Shown here: positions 26,094 through 33,593 of the stretch, piece after piece
Layout of the letters: every line of letters starts with the position of its first letter
Numbering within the stretch: position 1 is the first letter of the stretch
Source: Candidatus Hydrogenedens sp.
GTDB lineage: Bacteria > Hydrogenedentota > Hydrogenedentia > Hydrogenedentales > JAEUWI01
Length of the DNA stretch: 64,000 nt
Assembly (NCBI GenBank): GCA_016125095.1
Contig: WGMK01000018.1
Span: forward strand, 62,001 to 126,000
Reading direction: 5' to 3'
Program-made: the position numbers and the translations under genes
The notes under the pieces: model-generated
Seen by the model: the letters and a program-made list of their open reading frames with translations, nothing else
Database searches by the model: none
What the model was told of the DNA's origin: nothing

Positions 26094-27755
26094 ATGCGAA
26101 GTACAAGATCGAAACCCGGTAAAGGACGCCCGGACGGCGGCGGGGTCTGGGGGCTTATCCTCGGTGCCGTCGCTGCGGGCATCTTGGTGGCCTGTGCGGT
26201 CACCGATGTGGCTGCGGCTGCCACGGTCGGCAAGGTAAAGGTTATCCTCACCCCCGATGCCGTGGTGGCTCAGGCCGCACGCTGGCGCGTGGACGGCGGC
26301 GCCTGGAAGAAGTCGGGCGTTGCAGTCGGCAACATCGCCCCCGGAACGCACACCATCACCTACAAGTCCGTCGTGAATTGGGAATCCCCCGCGGCCACGG
26401 AAGTGACTGTCGCAACGGGCAAGACCACCACCGTCAGCGTGGCCTATACCCCCGTCGCCGCGAGCGTCCGAGTCATCCTGGATCCCTCGCCTGTGCTTTC
26501 CGAGGGCGCGCGTTGGAAGCTCGACAACGGCAGCTGGCGGGTGAGCAACTTCAAGCTGAATCTCATCACGCCCGGCACGCACACCATCAGCTTCCGGCCG
26601 CGCACCGGCTGGAACACGCCCGAGCCGATCGAGATCAATCTCGCCGCGGGCGACCTCCAGACCAAGGACGCGGTGTATTCGCTCGTGCTGGGGCAGTACG
26701 TGGTGCTCGGCTACAACGACCTGGGCATGCACTGCATGAACCAGGATTTCTCCGAGCTCATGATTCTGCCGCCCTACAACACGATCCACGCGCAGGTCTT
26801 CCGCCGTGGCAGCGAACCGCGGATGATCACCAGCGGCATCACGGTCGACTATAGCGTTCCCGGAAACACCTCGTCTGCGGACAAGACGAACTTCTGGGAC
26901 TACGCCGAGGATCTCTTCGGCGTGTCGTTGCCGCTCGATGTCGGCCTCACCGGCAATGGCTTGGCCGGCCCCATGAAGCCCCGCAAGGAAATCATGGACT
27001 GGCAGGCGACGGGTATTCCGCTCACGCAGATCACCGACGCCGGCAAGTCGAACGCGCTGCAGCTGGCCGAGCTCTCCGTGAAGCAGTCGGGCACCGAAAT
27101 CGCACGCACCGACATCGTCGTGCCGGTATCGTGGGAAATCAGCTGCAACCTCTGCCACGAGAAGCCCGGCGTCAGCGTCGACACCGCCATCCTGCAGGCG
27201 CACGACCAGATGCACGGCACCAACCTGGAAAACAGCAAACCCGTCGTTTGCGGTTCCTGCCATGCCCAGCCCCCGCTCGGCCTGGCCGGACAGCCCGGCG
27301 TGGCCAGCCTTTCCAGCGCCATGCACTCGGCCCACGCCGCCCGCATGGATCAGGTCACGCTGGCGAACAGCTGCTACGCCTGCCACCCCGGCGTGGAAAC
27401 CCAATGCCTGCGCGACGTGCACGTGGCGAAGGGCATGACTTGCGTCGATTGCCACGGCAGCATGGCCGAAGTGGGCAACCCCGCGCGCCAGTCCTGGGTA
27501 GATGAACCCAAGTGCGGCGACTGCCACCAGCGGTCGCATTTCACCTTCGAAGAGCCCGGCAAGCTCTACCGCGAATCCCGCGGACACCACGAAGTGCAAT
27601 GCGCCACCTGCCACGGCAGCCCGCACGCCATCACCCCCGCCACCACCAAGCCCGACAACGTGCAGTCCCAGATGGTGCAGGGCCACTCCGGCGTGCTCGA
27701 TTGCGCCGTCTGCCACATCAACAAGCCGCGCGACGAGTTCGAGCACCACTTGTAA
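26094..27755 (+). CDS. Heptaheme c-type cytochrome with two PEGA-like repeats
   Basis: A 553-residue protein with one N-terminal hydrophobic segment (about 17-42) acting as signal or anchor. Two related beta-sandwich repeats follow at about 45-115 and 118-190; both contain ARW(R/K)(V/L)D and PGTHTI motifs, as in PEGA surface repeats. A middle domain starts YVVLGYNDLGMHCMNQDFSE and runs to about 360. The last 200 residues carry seven heme sites: CNLCH, CGSCH, CYACH, CVDCH, CGDCH, CATCH and CAVCH. GGAGGG before the ATG at 26094 favours this start over one 17 codons upstream. It is probably a periplasmic or surface cytochrome; the link to the conduit genes 10 kb away is unproved. Confidence 0.82.
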   Translation: MRSTRSKPGKGRPDGGGVWGLILGAVAAGILVACAVTDVAAAATVGKVKVILTPDAVVAQAARWRVDGGAWKKSGVAVGNIAPGTHTITYKSVVNWESPAATEVTVATGKTTTVSVAYTPVAASVRVILDPSPVLSEGARWKLDNGSWRVSNFKLNLITPGTHTISFRPRTGWNTPEPIEINLAAGDLQTKDAVYSLVLGQYVVLGYNDLGMHCMNQDFSELMILPPYNTIHAQVFRRGSEPRMITSGITVDYSVPGNTSSADKTNFWDYAEDLFGVSLPLDVGLTGNGLAGPMKPRKEIMDWQATGIPLTQITDAGKSNALQLAELSVKQSGTEIARTDIVVPVSWEISCNLCHEKPGVSVDTAILQAHDQMHGTNLENSKPVVCGSCHAQPPLGLAGQPGVASLSSAMHSAHAARMDQVTLANSCYACHPGVETQCLRDVHVAKGMTCVDCHGSMAEVGNPARQSWVDEPKCGDCHQRSHFTFEEPGKLYRESRGHHEVQCATCHGSPHAITPATTKPDNVQSQMVQGHSGVLDCAVCHINKPRDEFEHHL

Positions 27756-27768
27756 TCGAGCGCGTCCC

Positions 27769-27797
27769 GTCCGGCGGCAAGGCTCCCGCCGCCGGAC
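27769..27797 (+). terminator. GC-rich hairpin after the heptaheme gene
   Basis: GTCCGGCGGC (27769-27778) pairs exactly with GCCGCCGGAC (27788-27797) around a 9-base loop, 13 bases beyond the stop codon. No T-run is present. Confidence 0.55.
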
Positions 27798-27830
27798 ACC
27801 GGGACCGGAGAGAGAACCAGACAGGAGCCC

Positions 27831-27860
27831 GGCCGGCCCCGCGAATCCGCAGGGCCGGCC
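27831..27860 (-). terminator. Hairpin that is probably the original DUF1501 terminator
   Basis: GGCCGGCCC (27831-27839) and GGGCCGGCC (27852-27860) form a 9-bp stem. Read on the minus strand it begins five bases after an in-frame TAA at 27866-27868 that would end the DUF1501 gene if the island between the 13-bp repeats were absent. It is now 2 kb away from that gene. Confidence 0.5.
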
Positions 27861-27869
27861 GCCGCTTAC

Positions 27870-27882
27870 GCCAGAATCTCGC
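27870..27882 (+). repeat. Left 13-bp direct repeat of the island (att-like)
   Basis: GCCAGAATCTCGC, identical to 29919-29931. The final C is also the last base of the TAG stop of the partner gene on the minus strand. The bases just outside (CTTAC) supply the ancestral stop codon of the DUF1501 gene. Confidence 0.7.
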
Positions 27883-28715
27883 TAGAATAGACTTGCTTGT
27901 GGGTCAAATTTTGGATAAAGAATACCGACGATTATGAAAGGATTGGGTGTCTTCATCTGATGAAAAGTAAGTGTGGTTCCTAGGATTAGAGTAAGCTCGG
28001 TATTACCGCTCACAACGAAATCGTCCCAGTATCTTTGCTTTACTTTGGCAAGAGCTTTGGTCTCGTCACCAGAGGTTGATCTCAGGCAATTCCAATATAA
28101 AGCCCCGAGCTCCCAATCCTCTATCATCATTGTGCTTGACTTGCCTTTAGCATCCTCTATCTTATAGGAAAACTTATACGGGAGCTTTTTGACTACTTCG
28201 AATTGATTGGCTATGGTCTCTTGATCGAAGAATAGGTCCGCTTGGGCGCGGTTCTTTTCTAGTTCCGCAAGTTTGCTTGGATCCCATTCGCGGTCAGTTT
28301 TTTCATGGATAAAGCGCCGAACGCGCGATGGGCGGAATGCCGCAAGGGAGACCTCATTTCGGTGAGCGCGACTAATGAGGAGATTCAAATCGTCATATAT
28401 TTCCACCTTGTCGAGGAATGCAGCTTTTCGAGCGGACCAATTATTTGAAGTCGAAAGCGGCTCCCCGACTGTTGCCAGTGAGTGATAGAGGATTTTAAAA
28501 CTCTCCGGACGTAGATCGTGCGAGGATTTCTATATGTCTGCCTCAATCCATTGGAATTTTCGATATTGCTGTTCATCGTATAGCATGCGGAATCGAATCG
28601 GATAGAGGCGCCTCCAATCGCCGCTCTCATTGACCCCGGCGGTGCACACCAACTCCATGTGAGCTCGAGAAAGAACGGGATAGGTTTTGACTGTAATCAG
28701 TATTCGTTCTTTCAT
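27882..28715 (-). pseudogene. DUF488-partner protein, interrupted by an in-frame amber codon
   Basis: From the ATG at 28715 the frame reads 61 residues (MKERILITVKTYPVLSRAH onward), meets TAG at 28530-28532 (codon 62), and then continues in the same frame for 215 more codons to a TAG at 27882. The downstream part (LRPESFKILYHSL, then EKTDREWDPSKLAELEKN and LGALYWNCLRSTSGDETKAL) matches what I recall of a protein of about 270 residues commonly encoded right after long DUF488 proteins. The whole reading is homologous on both sides of the stop, so this is one gene with a nonsense change, not two genes. Its ATG overlaps the DUF488 stop (ATGA). Function of the family is unknown. Other genes here end in TAG, so recoding of TAG is unlikely. 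Confidence 0.8.
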
Positions 28716-29614
28716 AAGTGAACGACCTTGATTCTGTCCCTCGACGAAAAATAATCCGAAATGCAGTGGCGGTGGCAATCCTTCGCTTCTTGCTCAAAGC
28801 AGGTGAGAGCCAACCGCTTATGCTTTCGAAGTAGTCGATAAACATGCTCCAAAGCGTCCTCTTGCTCTGGTAGTTGCCGAGCATAGCTTCCAAACAATGC
28901 CGTTCGCGCGCCGTCTTCGTGCAAGTTCTTGCGTTCGTCTGAAGGTATGCCCAACTCTGGAAAATGAACGTATTCGATGCCAAGTCGCGGTAAAAGCGAA
29001 CAGAGCTTACTCTTTGAAAATCCGAACTTTCGGCTCAAGGGGTTTCGGCGCACGTCACAAAGAATTGCCACGCGATTGCGAATAAGCTTATTTGCAAATG
29101 CCTCAAATGAGATTGCTTCATATCCAATAGTATACAGTTCGATATTGGTACTTGCCGCGGGCAAAGCGTAGGGGATACTTCGTAGTTGAGTTGGAGTCAT
29201 TAGTTCATTTTTGATCTCGCTATTAATCGCATAATATGGAAATCTACGATATACTTCTCGTACAAGAGGTCGACCGCGTAACCTATTTCTAGATAGCCAA
29301 TTTCTCACATGTTGATTCTCTGCACTATCGGTCACCCATTGAAATCGCGAAATATCGGAATTCAATACCCATTCATTCCCATGCATAGAGAGCCAACCAC
29401 GACTGGAAAGTAAGTCGAGATCCTCGTTTGCCTGAAACGAAAAGCAGCCGTACCGATAGGGTACGAATGAGTACTGCGTAGTGCCGCCTTCCTGAATGAA
29501 CAAGAACAGTAGCTTTTGCAAATCCATCCGTCCAAGCCGTCCGCCCGCTTGGTGAATTAGGAACAGTAGCAAGCGCTGCCGATGATAGACAGGGGGAATT
29601 AAGTTAGAAGTCAT
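28712..29614 (-). CDS. DUF488 domain protein with N-terminal SocA/Panacea-like region
   Basis: A 300-residue cytoplasmic protein. Residues of about 10-85 (RMDLQKLLFLFIQEGG, PYRYGCFSFQANEDLDLL) resemble the Panacea/SocA antitoxin-like fold. The C-terminal half from YTIGYEAISFEAFANKL is a DUF488 domain, with ILCDVRRNPLSRKFGFSK and the Cys/His cluster CFEQEAKDCHRH. The biochemical role of DUF488 is not established. The gene is AT-richer than its surroundings and overlaps its partner by four bases. A defence or toxin-antitoxin role is possible from the fold and the island setting but is inference. Confidence 0.75.
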   Translation of the reverse strand: MTSNLIPPVYHRQRLLLFLIHQAGGRLGRMDLQKLLFLFIQEGGTTQYSFVPYRYGCFSFQANEDLDLLSSRGWLSMHGNEWVLNSDISRFQWVTDSAENQHVRNWLSRNRLRGRPLVREVYRRFPYYAINSEIKNELMTPTQLRSIPYALPAASTNIELYTIGYEAISFEAFANKLIRNRVAILCDVRRNPLSRKFGFSKSKLCSLLPRLGIEYVHFPELGIPSDERKNLHEDGARTALFGSYARQLPEQEDALEHVYRLLRKHKRLALTCFEQEAKDCHRHCISDYFSSRDRIKVVHL

Positions 29615-29918
29615 GAAGCACCTTCGAATTGGCGTTTGTTACTGTCAGCCGTCGACGTTCAACGCAGTATTATCTAATCTGCTGCAATTCCAAAAGCCGG
29701 CGATATCGTTGGAACGCTATTTCGAGAACGCGATTGAGCAGTAAATGCGCAAAAAAATGGTTTGTGCAATGAGGGAAACCAATCCTTTCCGATCGCTCGA
29801 TCTTCCTTTGCATGATCGTCGTAAGTCATTTAACGTCGCCGGGCATCTCGAGGGACCCGAACCCTCCTTGAGCATACATCAACAACTAAGAGAGAGTGAA
29901 ACGAAGCAGGAATCTCAG
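29615..29918. other. Non-coding end of the DUF488 island
   Basis: About 300 bases between the DUF488 start and the right repeat. It is mixed in composition. I find no convincing gene, tRNA, att-like secondary repeat or transposase fragment. The promoter of the DUF488 pair should lie in the part next to 29614; GATAAT on the minus strand near 29670 is a weak -10 candidate. Confidence 0.4.
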
Positions 29919-31354
29919 GCCAGAATCTCGCCGATTACGTGGCCGTGCACGTCGGTGAGGCGGCGCTCGATGCCGTTGTGGCGCACGGTCAGGCGTTTGT
30001 GGTCGATGCCGAGCTGGTGCAGGATCGTTGCGTGGAGGTCGTAGCAGTAGGTCTCGTTTTCGGCCGCCTTGTACGACCACTCGTCGCTGGTGCCGTAGGT
30101 GGTGCCGCCGCGGAATCCGCCGCCGGCCACCCACGAGGTGAAGGTGAAGGGATTGTGGTCGCGCCCGGCGCTACCCTGGCTGCAGGGCATGCGGCCGAAC
30201 TCGGTCGTCCAGAGCACGATGGTATCGTCGAGCATGCCGCGCTGCTTCAGGTCTTTCAGCAGCGCCGCGGCGGGCTGGTCCATGCTGGCGGCCATGTCGC
30301 CGTGATCCCGCTTGAGGTCCTCGTGCGAATCCCAGTTGCGGCGGGGGAAGCCATTGTCGGCGCCGCTCCACACCTGCACGAAGCACACACCGCGCTCCAG
30401 CAGCCGCCGGGCGATGAGGCAGTTGCGGCCGAATTCGTCCGTCGGCTGCTCGCCGATGCCGTACAGCCGCTGGGTGGCCGCGCTTTCGCCGGCCAGGTCC
30501 ATCACTTCCGGCGCGCTCAATTGCAGCCGGGCCGCCAGTTCGTAGCTCGCGATGCGCGCATCGAGCCGGCTGTCGCCGGGGTGCGCCGCCGCGTGCCGCC
30601 GGTTCATCGCGCCGAGCAGCGCCTGGGCGTCCGCGTCGGATTCTGGCGTCACATAGCCGCCGTCCGGCGGAAACAGATCGGCAATCGGGTTCTCGTTGTT
30701 TGGCCGGATGAGCGTGCCCTGGTGGCTCGAGGGCAGGAAACCCGGCGCCCAGTTCTTCGGGCCGCCCGGCGCGAATCCGCGCGAATCGGGCAGCACCACA
30801 AACGTCGGCAGGTTGTCGTTCGCGTTGCCCAACGCATAACTCACCCACGCGCCGATGCTGGGGAAACCTGGCAACACAAAGCCCGTCGTCTGCATGAAGG
30901 TCGCCGGACCGTGTACGTTCGATTTGGAAATCATCGCAGGCAGAAACGCCATGTCGTCCACGCAGGTGGCCAGGTGCGGCACAAGATCGCTTACCCATTT
31001 GCCGCACTCGCCGCGCTGCTTCCAGGCCCACGGGCACGGCATCACCATGCCGGGATCGCTCTGAAACAGCTCCACCTTGCCGCCTGGGTCGAAAGGCTCG
31101 CCCGCCTTTGCATTCAGCAGCGGCTTGTAGTCGAAGGTATCGCACTGGCTGGCCGCGCCCGACATGAACAACTGCACCACGCGCTTCGCCTTCGCCGGGT
31201 GGTGCGTGCCGCCGCGCAGCACGCCCAGCGTGGCCGCCTCGGCTGCGGGCATCAGGCCCTCCTGCGCCAACAGCCACGCCGCCGCGATGCCGCCCAGTCC
31301 GCCGCCCGAACGCCACAGGAATTCGCGGCGGGAGGAAAATGCGCCGTCAGCCAC
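29915..31354 (-). CDS. DUF1501 family secreted protein (sulfatase-like fold)
   Basis: A 479-residue protein with a twin-arginine type N-terminus (SSRREFLWRSGGGLGG), so it is probably exported folded. Typical DUF1501 segments are AKRVVQLFMSGAASQCDTFDY, LPAMISKSNVHGPATFMQ, DSHEDLKRDHGDMAASMDQP and VLWTTEFGRMPCSQGSAGRDHN. The family is abundant in PVC bacteria and usually follows a DUF1549/DUF1553 gene; its function is not established. The start is GTG, sharing its G with the TAG stop of the AT-rich gene upstream, and no ribosome site is obvious, so the native start may have been altered by an insertion. Its last codons and stop come from the right repeat of the DUF488 island. Confidence 0.85.
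   Translation of the reverse strand: MADGAFSSRREFLWRSGGGLGGIAAAWLLAQEGLMPAAEAATLGVLRGGTHHPAKAKRVVQLFMSGAASQCDTFDYKPLLNAKAGEPFDPGGKVELFQSDPGMVMPCPWAWKQRGECGKWVSDLVPHLATCVDDMAFLPAMISKSNVHGPATFMQTTGFVLPGFPSIGAWVSYALGNANDNLPTFVVLPDSRGFAPGGPKNWAPGFLPSSHQGTLIRPNNENPIADLFPPDGGYVTPESDADAQALLGAMNRRHAAAHPGDSRLDARIASYELAARLQLSAPEVMDLAGESAATQRLYGIGEQPTDEFGRNCLIARRLLERGVCFVQVWSGADNGFPRRNWDSHEDLKRDHGDMAASMDQPAAALLKDLKQRGMLDDTIVLWTTEFGRMPCSQGSAGRDHNPFTFTSWVAGGGFRGGTTYGTSDEWSYKAAENETYCYDLHATILHQLGIDHKRLTVRHNGIERRLTDVHGHVIGEILA
29919..29931 (+). repeat. Right 13-bp direct repeat of the island (att-like)
   Basis: GCCAGAATCTCGC, inside the last codons of the DUF1501 gene; identical to 27870-27882. The adjoining bases on the island side give a replacement TGA stop. 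Confidence 0.7.
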
Positions 31355-33489
31355 TAGCTTTTTGGATCCGGCATGGCTGAAATCTCCACGGCAGTGATTG
31401 TCTGCTTTCGTACATTATACCACAGACCTCGAAACAAGAAACCAAGACCTACCACAGCTACTGCGACCACAAAACACAATCTATAAAAAAATGTCTTCTG
31501 TTGGTTCGCATAATCGAAGTTCGAAACAGCAGTCTTTAAGGCATTTGAAGAAAGTCTCTCAATCTTTGATCTCCTTAAATCGTCTAGGGGTGTCGCTACC
31601 GCTGGAGACGGGGCTGCTTCTTTGTCGGCCACACTTGGTGGATCGGTACTAGCTTGAGGAGGAACAGATTTGGGGCTCAACTCGATTTCACTCCAAGCGA
31701 CTTTTTTAGGACCTAGCACAACATCGAAGAACTTGTTATCTGCAGACGCATTCAGATCGCTTATCGACCGATCGATAGCGGACAGCGTTTCGCCGACTCC
31801 CAGATTCGAATCAAGCTTGAAATATTTGGCGAATGCCTCAAGGTGGGGGTGTTGCTCGGATATATCAGCATTCACTGAAAGCCCTTCGTCAAGAGCTTCA
31901 AGTAGTTTCGTGGCGTTCTTGAGTTCGACTTCAAGGACTTTTAGTGCCTTAAGCTTATCCATATATTTTTCGTAGTCAGAATCGATGTCTGTTGGATTAG
32001 TGCTATTAGAATCGATTGCTTTTTTCAGGTCGGCGTTGGTTTCTATTTTGCGTTGTTCTATTTGTTTATAGGCATGGAAATTGCCATTGTAAGTCGTGAG
32101 TTTTGTGTTATATTGCTCCTGTTCGTCTGCTGAAGAGTCGGCTGCCGGTTCGATCGGCCTCTCGGGTTTTGGCTGAGAATCGTATGCCGCACTTGCCTCG
32201 GATGCCACTTTGTACCTCTTTTCAAGATCGGCGATTATATCATCTAAATAGTTGGAAGTCGAGATGTTGGCGGTGCTTAGGTTTTTCTTCTTATTGGCGA
32301 TCCAATTGCTCAGCGTCGTTGATTTTCGCAACAGATGTTCTTTCGCACTAGTGATAGCCTCCATCTGAGAAATCTCAATGGTGTTTGCGTTGTCAGCATC
32401 CGGACCATCGTCGCTAGAAGGTTCTAGAAAGATATCCTGGAGATCCGCATTCTGAAGCAAAGCAATTAGTTTTGAAACGTTATAGCCGCCAACTTTCTGG
32501 TCATCAGAAATATCTATTATTTCACCACGCTTATGCAGGACCACTGCGGCGGTCTCTAAGAGCGCCGGATTTTGCATTTGTGATAACTCCTTCTCAGAGG
32601 CAATTGCCTTATTATTGGCGCTTAGGCTGCTTGCAACTGCAAATGCAGCGGCTATTGCCAAGTAGATAGCAATTGAGAAAGATATGGCTAGAACATCTCG
32701 GGCGCGAGATTCAAGTCTAAATAGAAGTAGTTTCTTGTCGGGATTATCCTCGCTCAGCTGGATAAATTTCCATGCAGTATCATAGTAGGGTCCTCCCGGG
32801 AACAGAAAACCTCTTGCGACAGTTTCTGGATTTTGGCGAGCGGTTATTCTCGCTTTTCCGAGATCGCTCAGATAATCCAAGATCTGCCAATACCCAAGAG
32901 ATGATTTGGCGTTTTGGAGTTCGGGTATTTGTGTTTTTAGTTGGGTGTCGAGATTAGATATTTTGTGTCTTATGTGCTCTTCCATAGGCGCTATGTTGAG
33001 CTGGTTTCCGGGGAATAGGCTGAATCGATTTAGACTTCGCAATGCTAATAGTAAAAAACGACGATAGAGAAACCGATAGAGTCTTAATGGCTGATTGCCG
33101 GGAAAGATGATACTGAGGCTGAATGGGGCAATGATCGTTACTCCGATGGTTTCGATTAGTGCTCCGAGCGCAGTTAATAATAAGACTGATGAGAATATAA
33201 ATATAGTGCTATTTATAATTCCTGAGTCAATAAGGGGTTGTTTATCTGTGTCGGCTACTTTCGGCTCTGGGTTGGGCGTTTGGTTTGGCGGATGTTCGTT
33301 TGTTAGAGGCGCTGCGTTCGGTTGCGTCGTAGCAGATTTTTTGGGGGAGGCGGTGTCATAGAGCGACCAGCTGGACGCTAGTAATGCTACCATAACAGTG
33401 CCAGATATTAGGTGTCGGCGTAGCGCGCCATCGGAATGCGGGATACGGTCAAGTATTTTATCGATGCCATCGACAATTCCATTTGACAT
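31354..33489 (-). CDS. Unknown membrane protein with long coiled-coil region, AT-rich
   Basis: A 711-residue protein that I do not recognise. Hydrophobic segments lie at about 27-43, 93-125, 270-292 and 668-688; a Pro/Asn-rich linker separates the first two. Between about 330 and 640 the chain is highly charged and helical with heptad-like stretches (for example LKALKVLEVELKNATKLLEAL), probably a coiled coil outside the membrane. Start is the ATG at 33489 with AGGAG upstream; a longer in-frame start at 33543 lacks support. Base composition and codon use are much AT-richer than both neighbours, which together form a common gene pair, so this gene was probably inserted. A perfect TTGACA lies upstream on the minus strand near 33550-33560 without a clear -10. 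Confidence 0.75.
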   Translation of the reverse strand: MSNGIVDGIDKILDRIPHSDGALRRHLISGTVMVALLASSWSLYDTASPKKSATTQPNAAPLTNEHPPNQTPNPEPKVADTDKQPLIDSGIINSTIFIFSSVLLLTALGALIETIGVTIIAPFSLSIIFPGNQPLRLYRFLYRRFLLLALRSLNRFSLFPGNQLNIAPMEEHIRHKISNLDTQLKTQIPELQNAKSSLGYWQILDYLSDLGKARITARQNPETVARGFLFPGGPYYDTAWKFIQLSEDNPDKKLLLFRLESRARDVLAISFSIAIYLAIAAAFAVASSLSANNKAIASEKELSQMQNPALLETAAVVLHKRGEIIDISDDQKVGGYNVSKLIALLQNADLQDIFLEPSSDDGPDADNANTIEISQMEAITSAKEHLLRKSTTLSNWIANKKKNLSTANISTSNYLDDIIADLEKRYKVASEASAAYDSQPKPERPIEPAADSSADEQEQYNTKLTTYNGNFHAYKQIEQRKIETNADLKKAIDSNSTNPTDIDSDYEKYMDKLKALKVLEVELKNATKLLEALDEGLSVNADISEQHPHLEAFAKYFKLDSNLGVGETLSAIDRSISDLNASADNKFFDVVLGPKKVAWSEIELSPKSVPPQASTDPPSVADKEAAPSPAVATPLDDLRRSKIERLSSNALKTAVSNFDYANQQKTFFYRLCFVVAVAVVGLGFLFRGLWYNVRKQTITAVEISAMPDPKS

Positions 33490-33593
33490 TGTCAGAGCTC
33501 CTGTAGCATGGAAAAATAGCGCAACATAAGCGCAGACTGCCATGAATGCAGATATTTGTCAAGCCTAGTGTTTAGGGAGAGGTTGGAGGCTCC

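Larger units (their letters stand above)
27870..29931. mobile_element. AT-rich DUF488 island inserted at the 3' end of the DUF1501 gene
   Basis: About 2.04 kb of visibly AT-richer DNA holds the DUF488 gene and its broken partner. It is bounded by the 13-base direct repeat GCCAGAATCTCGC. The right copy is the last coding part of the DUF1501 gene. Deleting one copy plus the island joins that gene to GCG TAA at 27866-27871, which gives the same last residue (Ala) and a stop. No integrase or transposase is inside, so the element is either non-autonomous or a remnant. Confidence 0.7.

Noticed and set aside
28530..28715. Reassignment of TAG to an amino acid in this organism
   Set aside because: Several ordinary genes in the window end in TAG at the right place (for example yihY and the glycoside hydrolase at 40410), so TAG is a normal stop.
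27883..29918. Integrase or transposase inside the DUF488 island
   Set aside because: All coding space is taken by the DUF488 gene and its partner; the remaining 300 bases give no such protein fragment.
31354..33568. CTAG as a proven target-site duplication of the second insertion
   Set aside because: Four bases are too short; matches of that length are expected by chance. Kept only as a remark.
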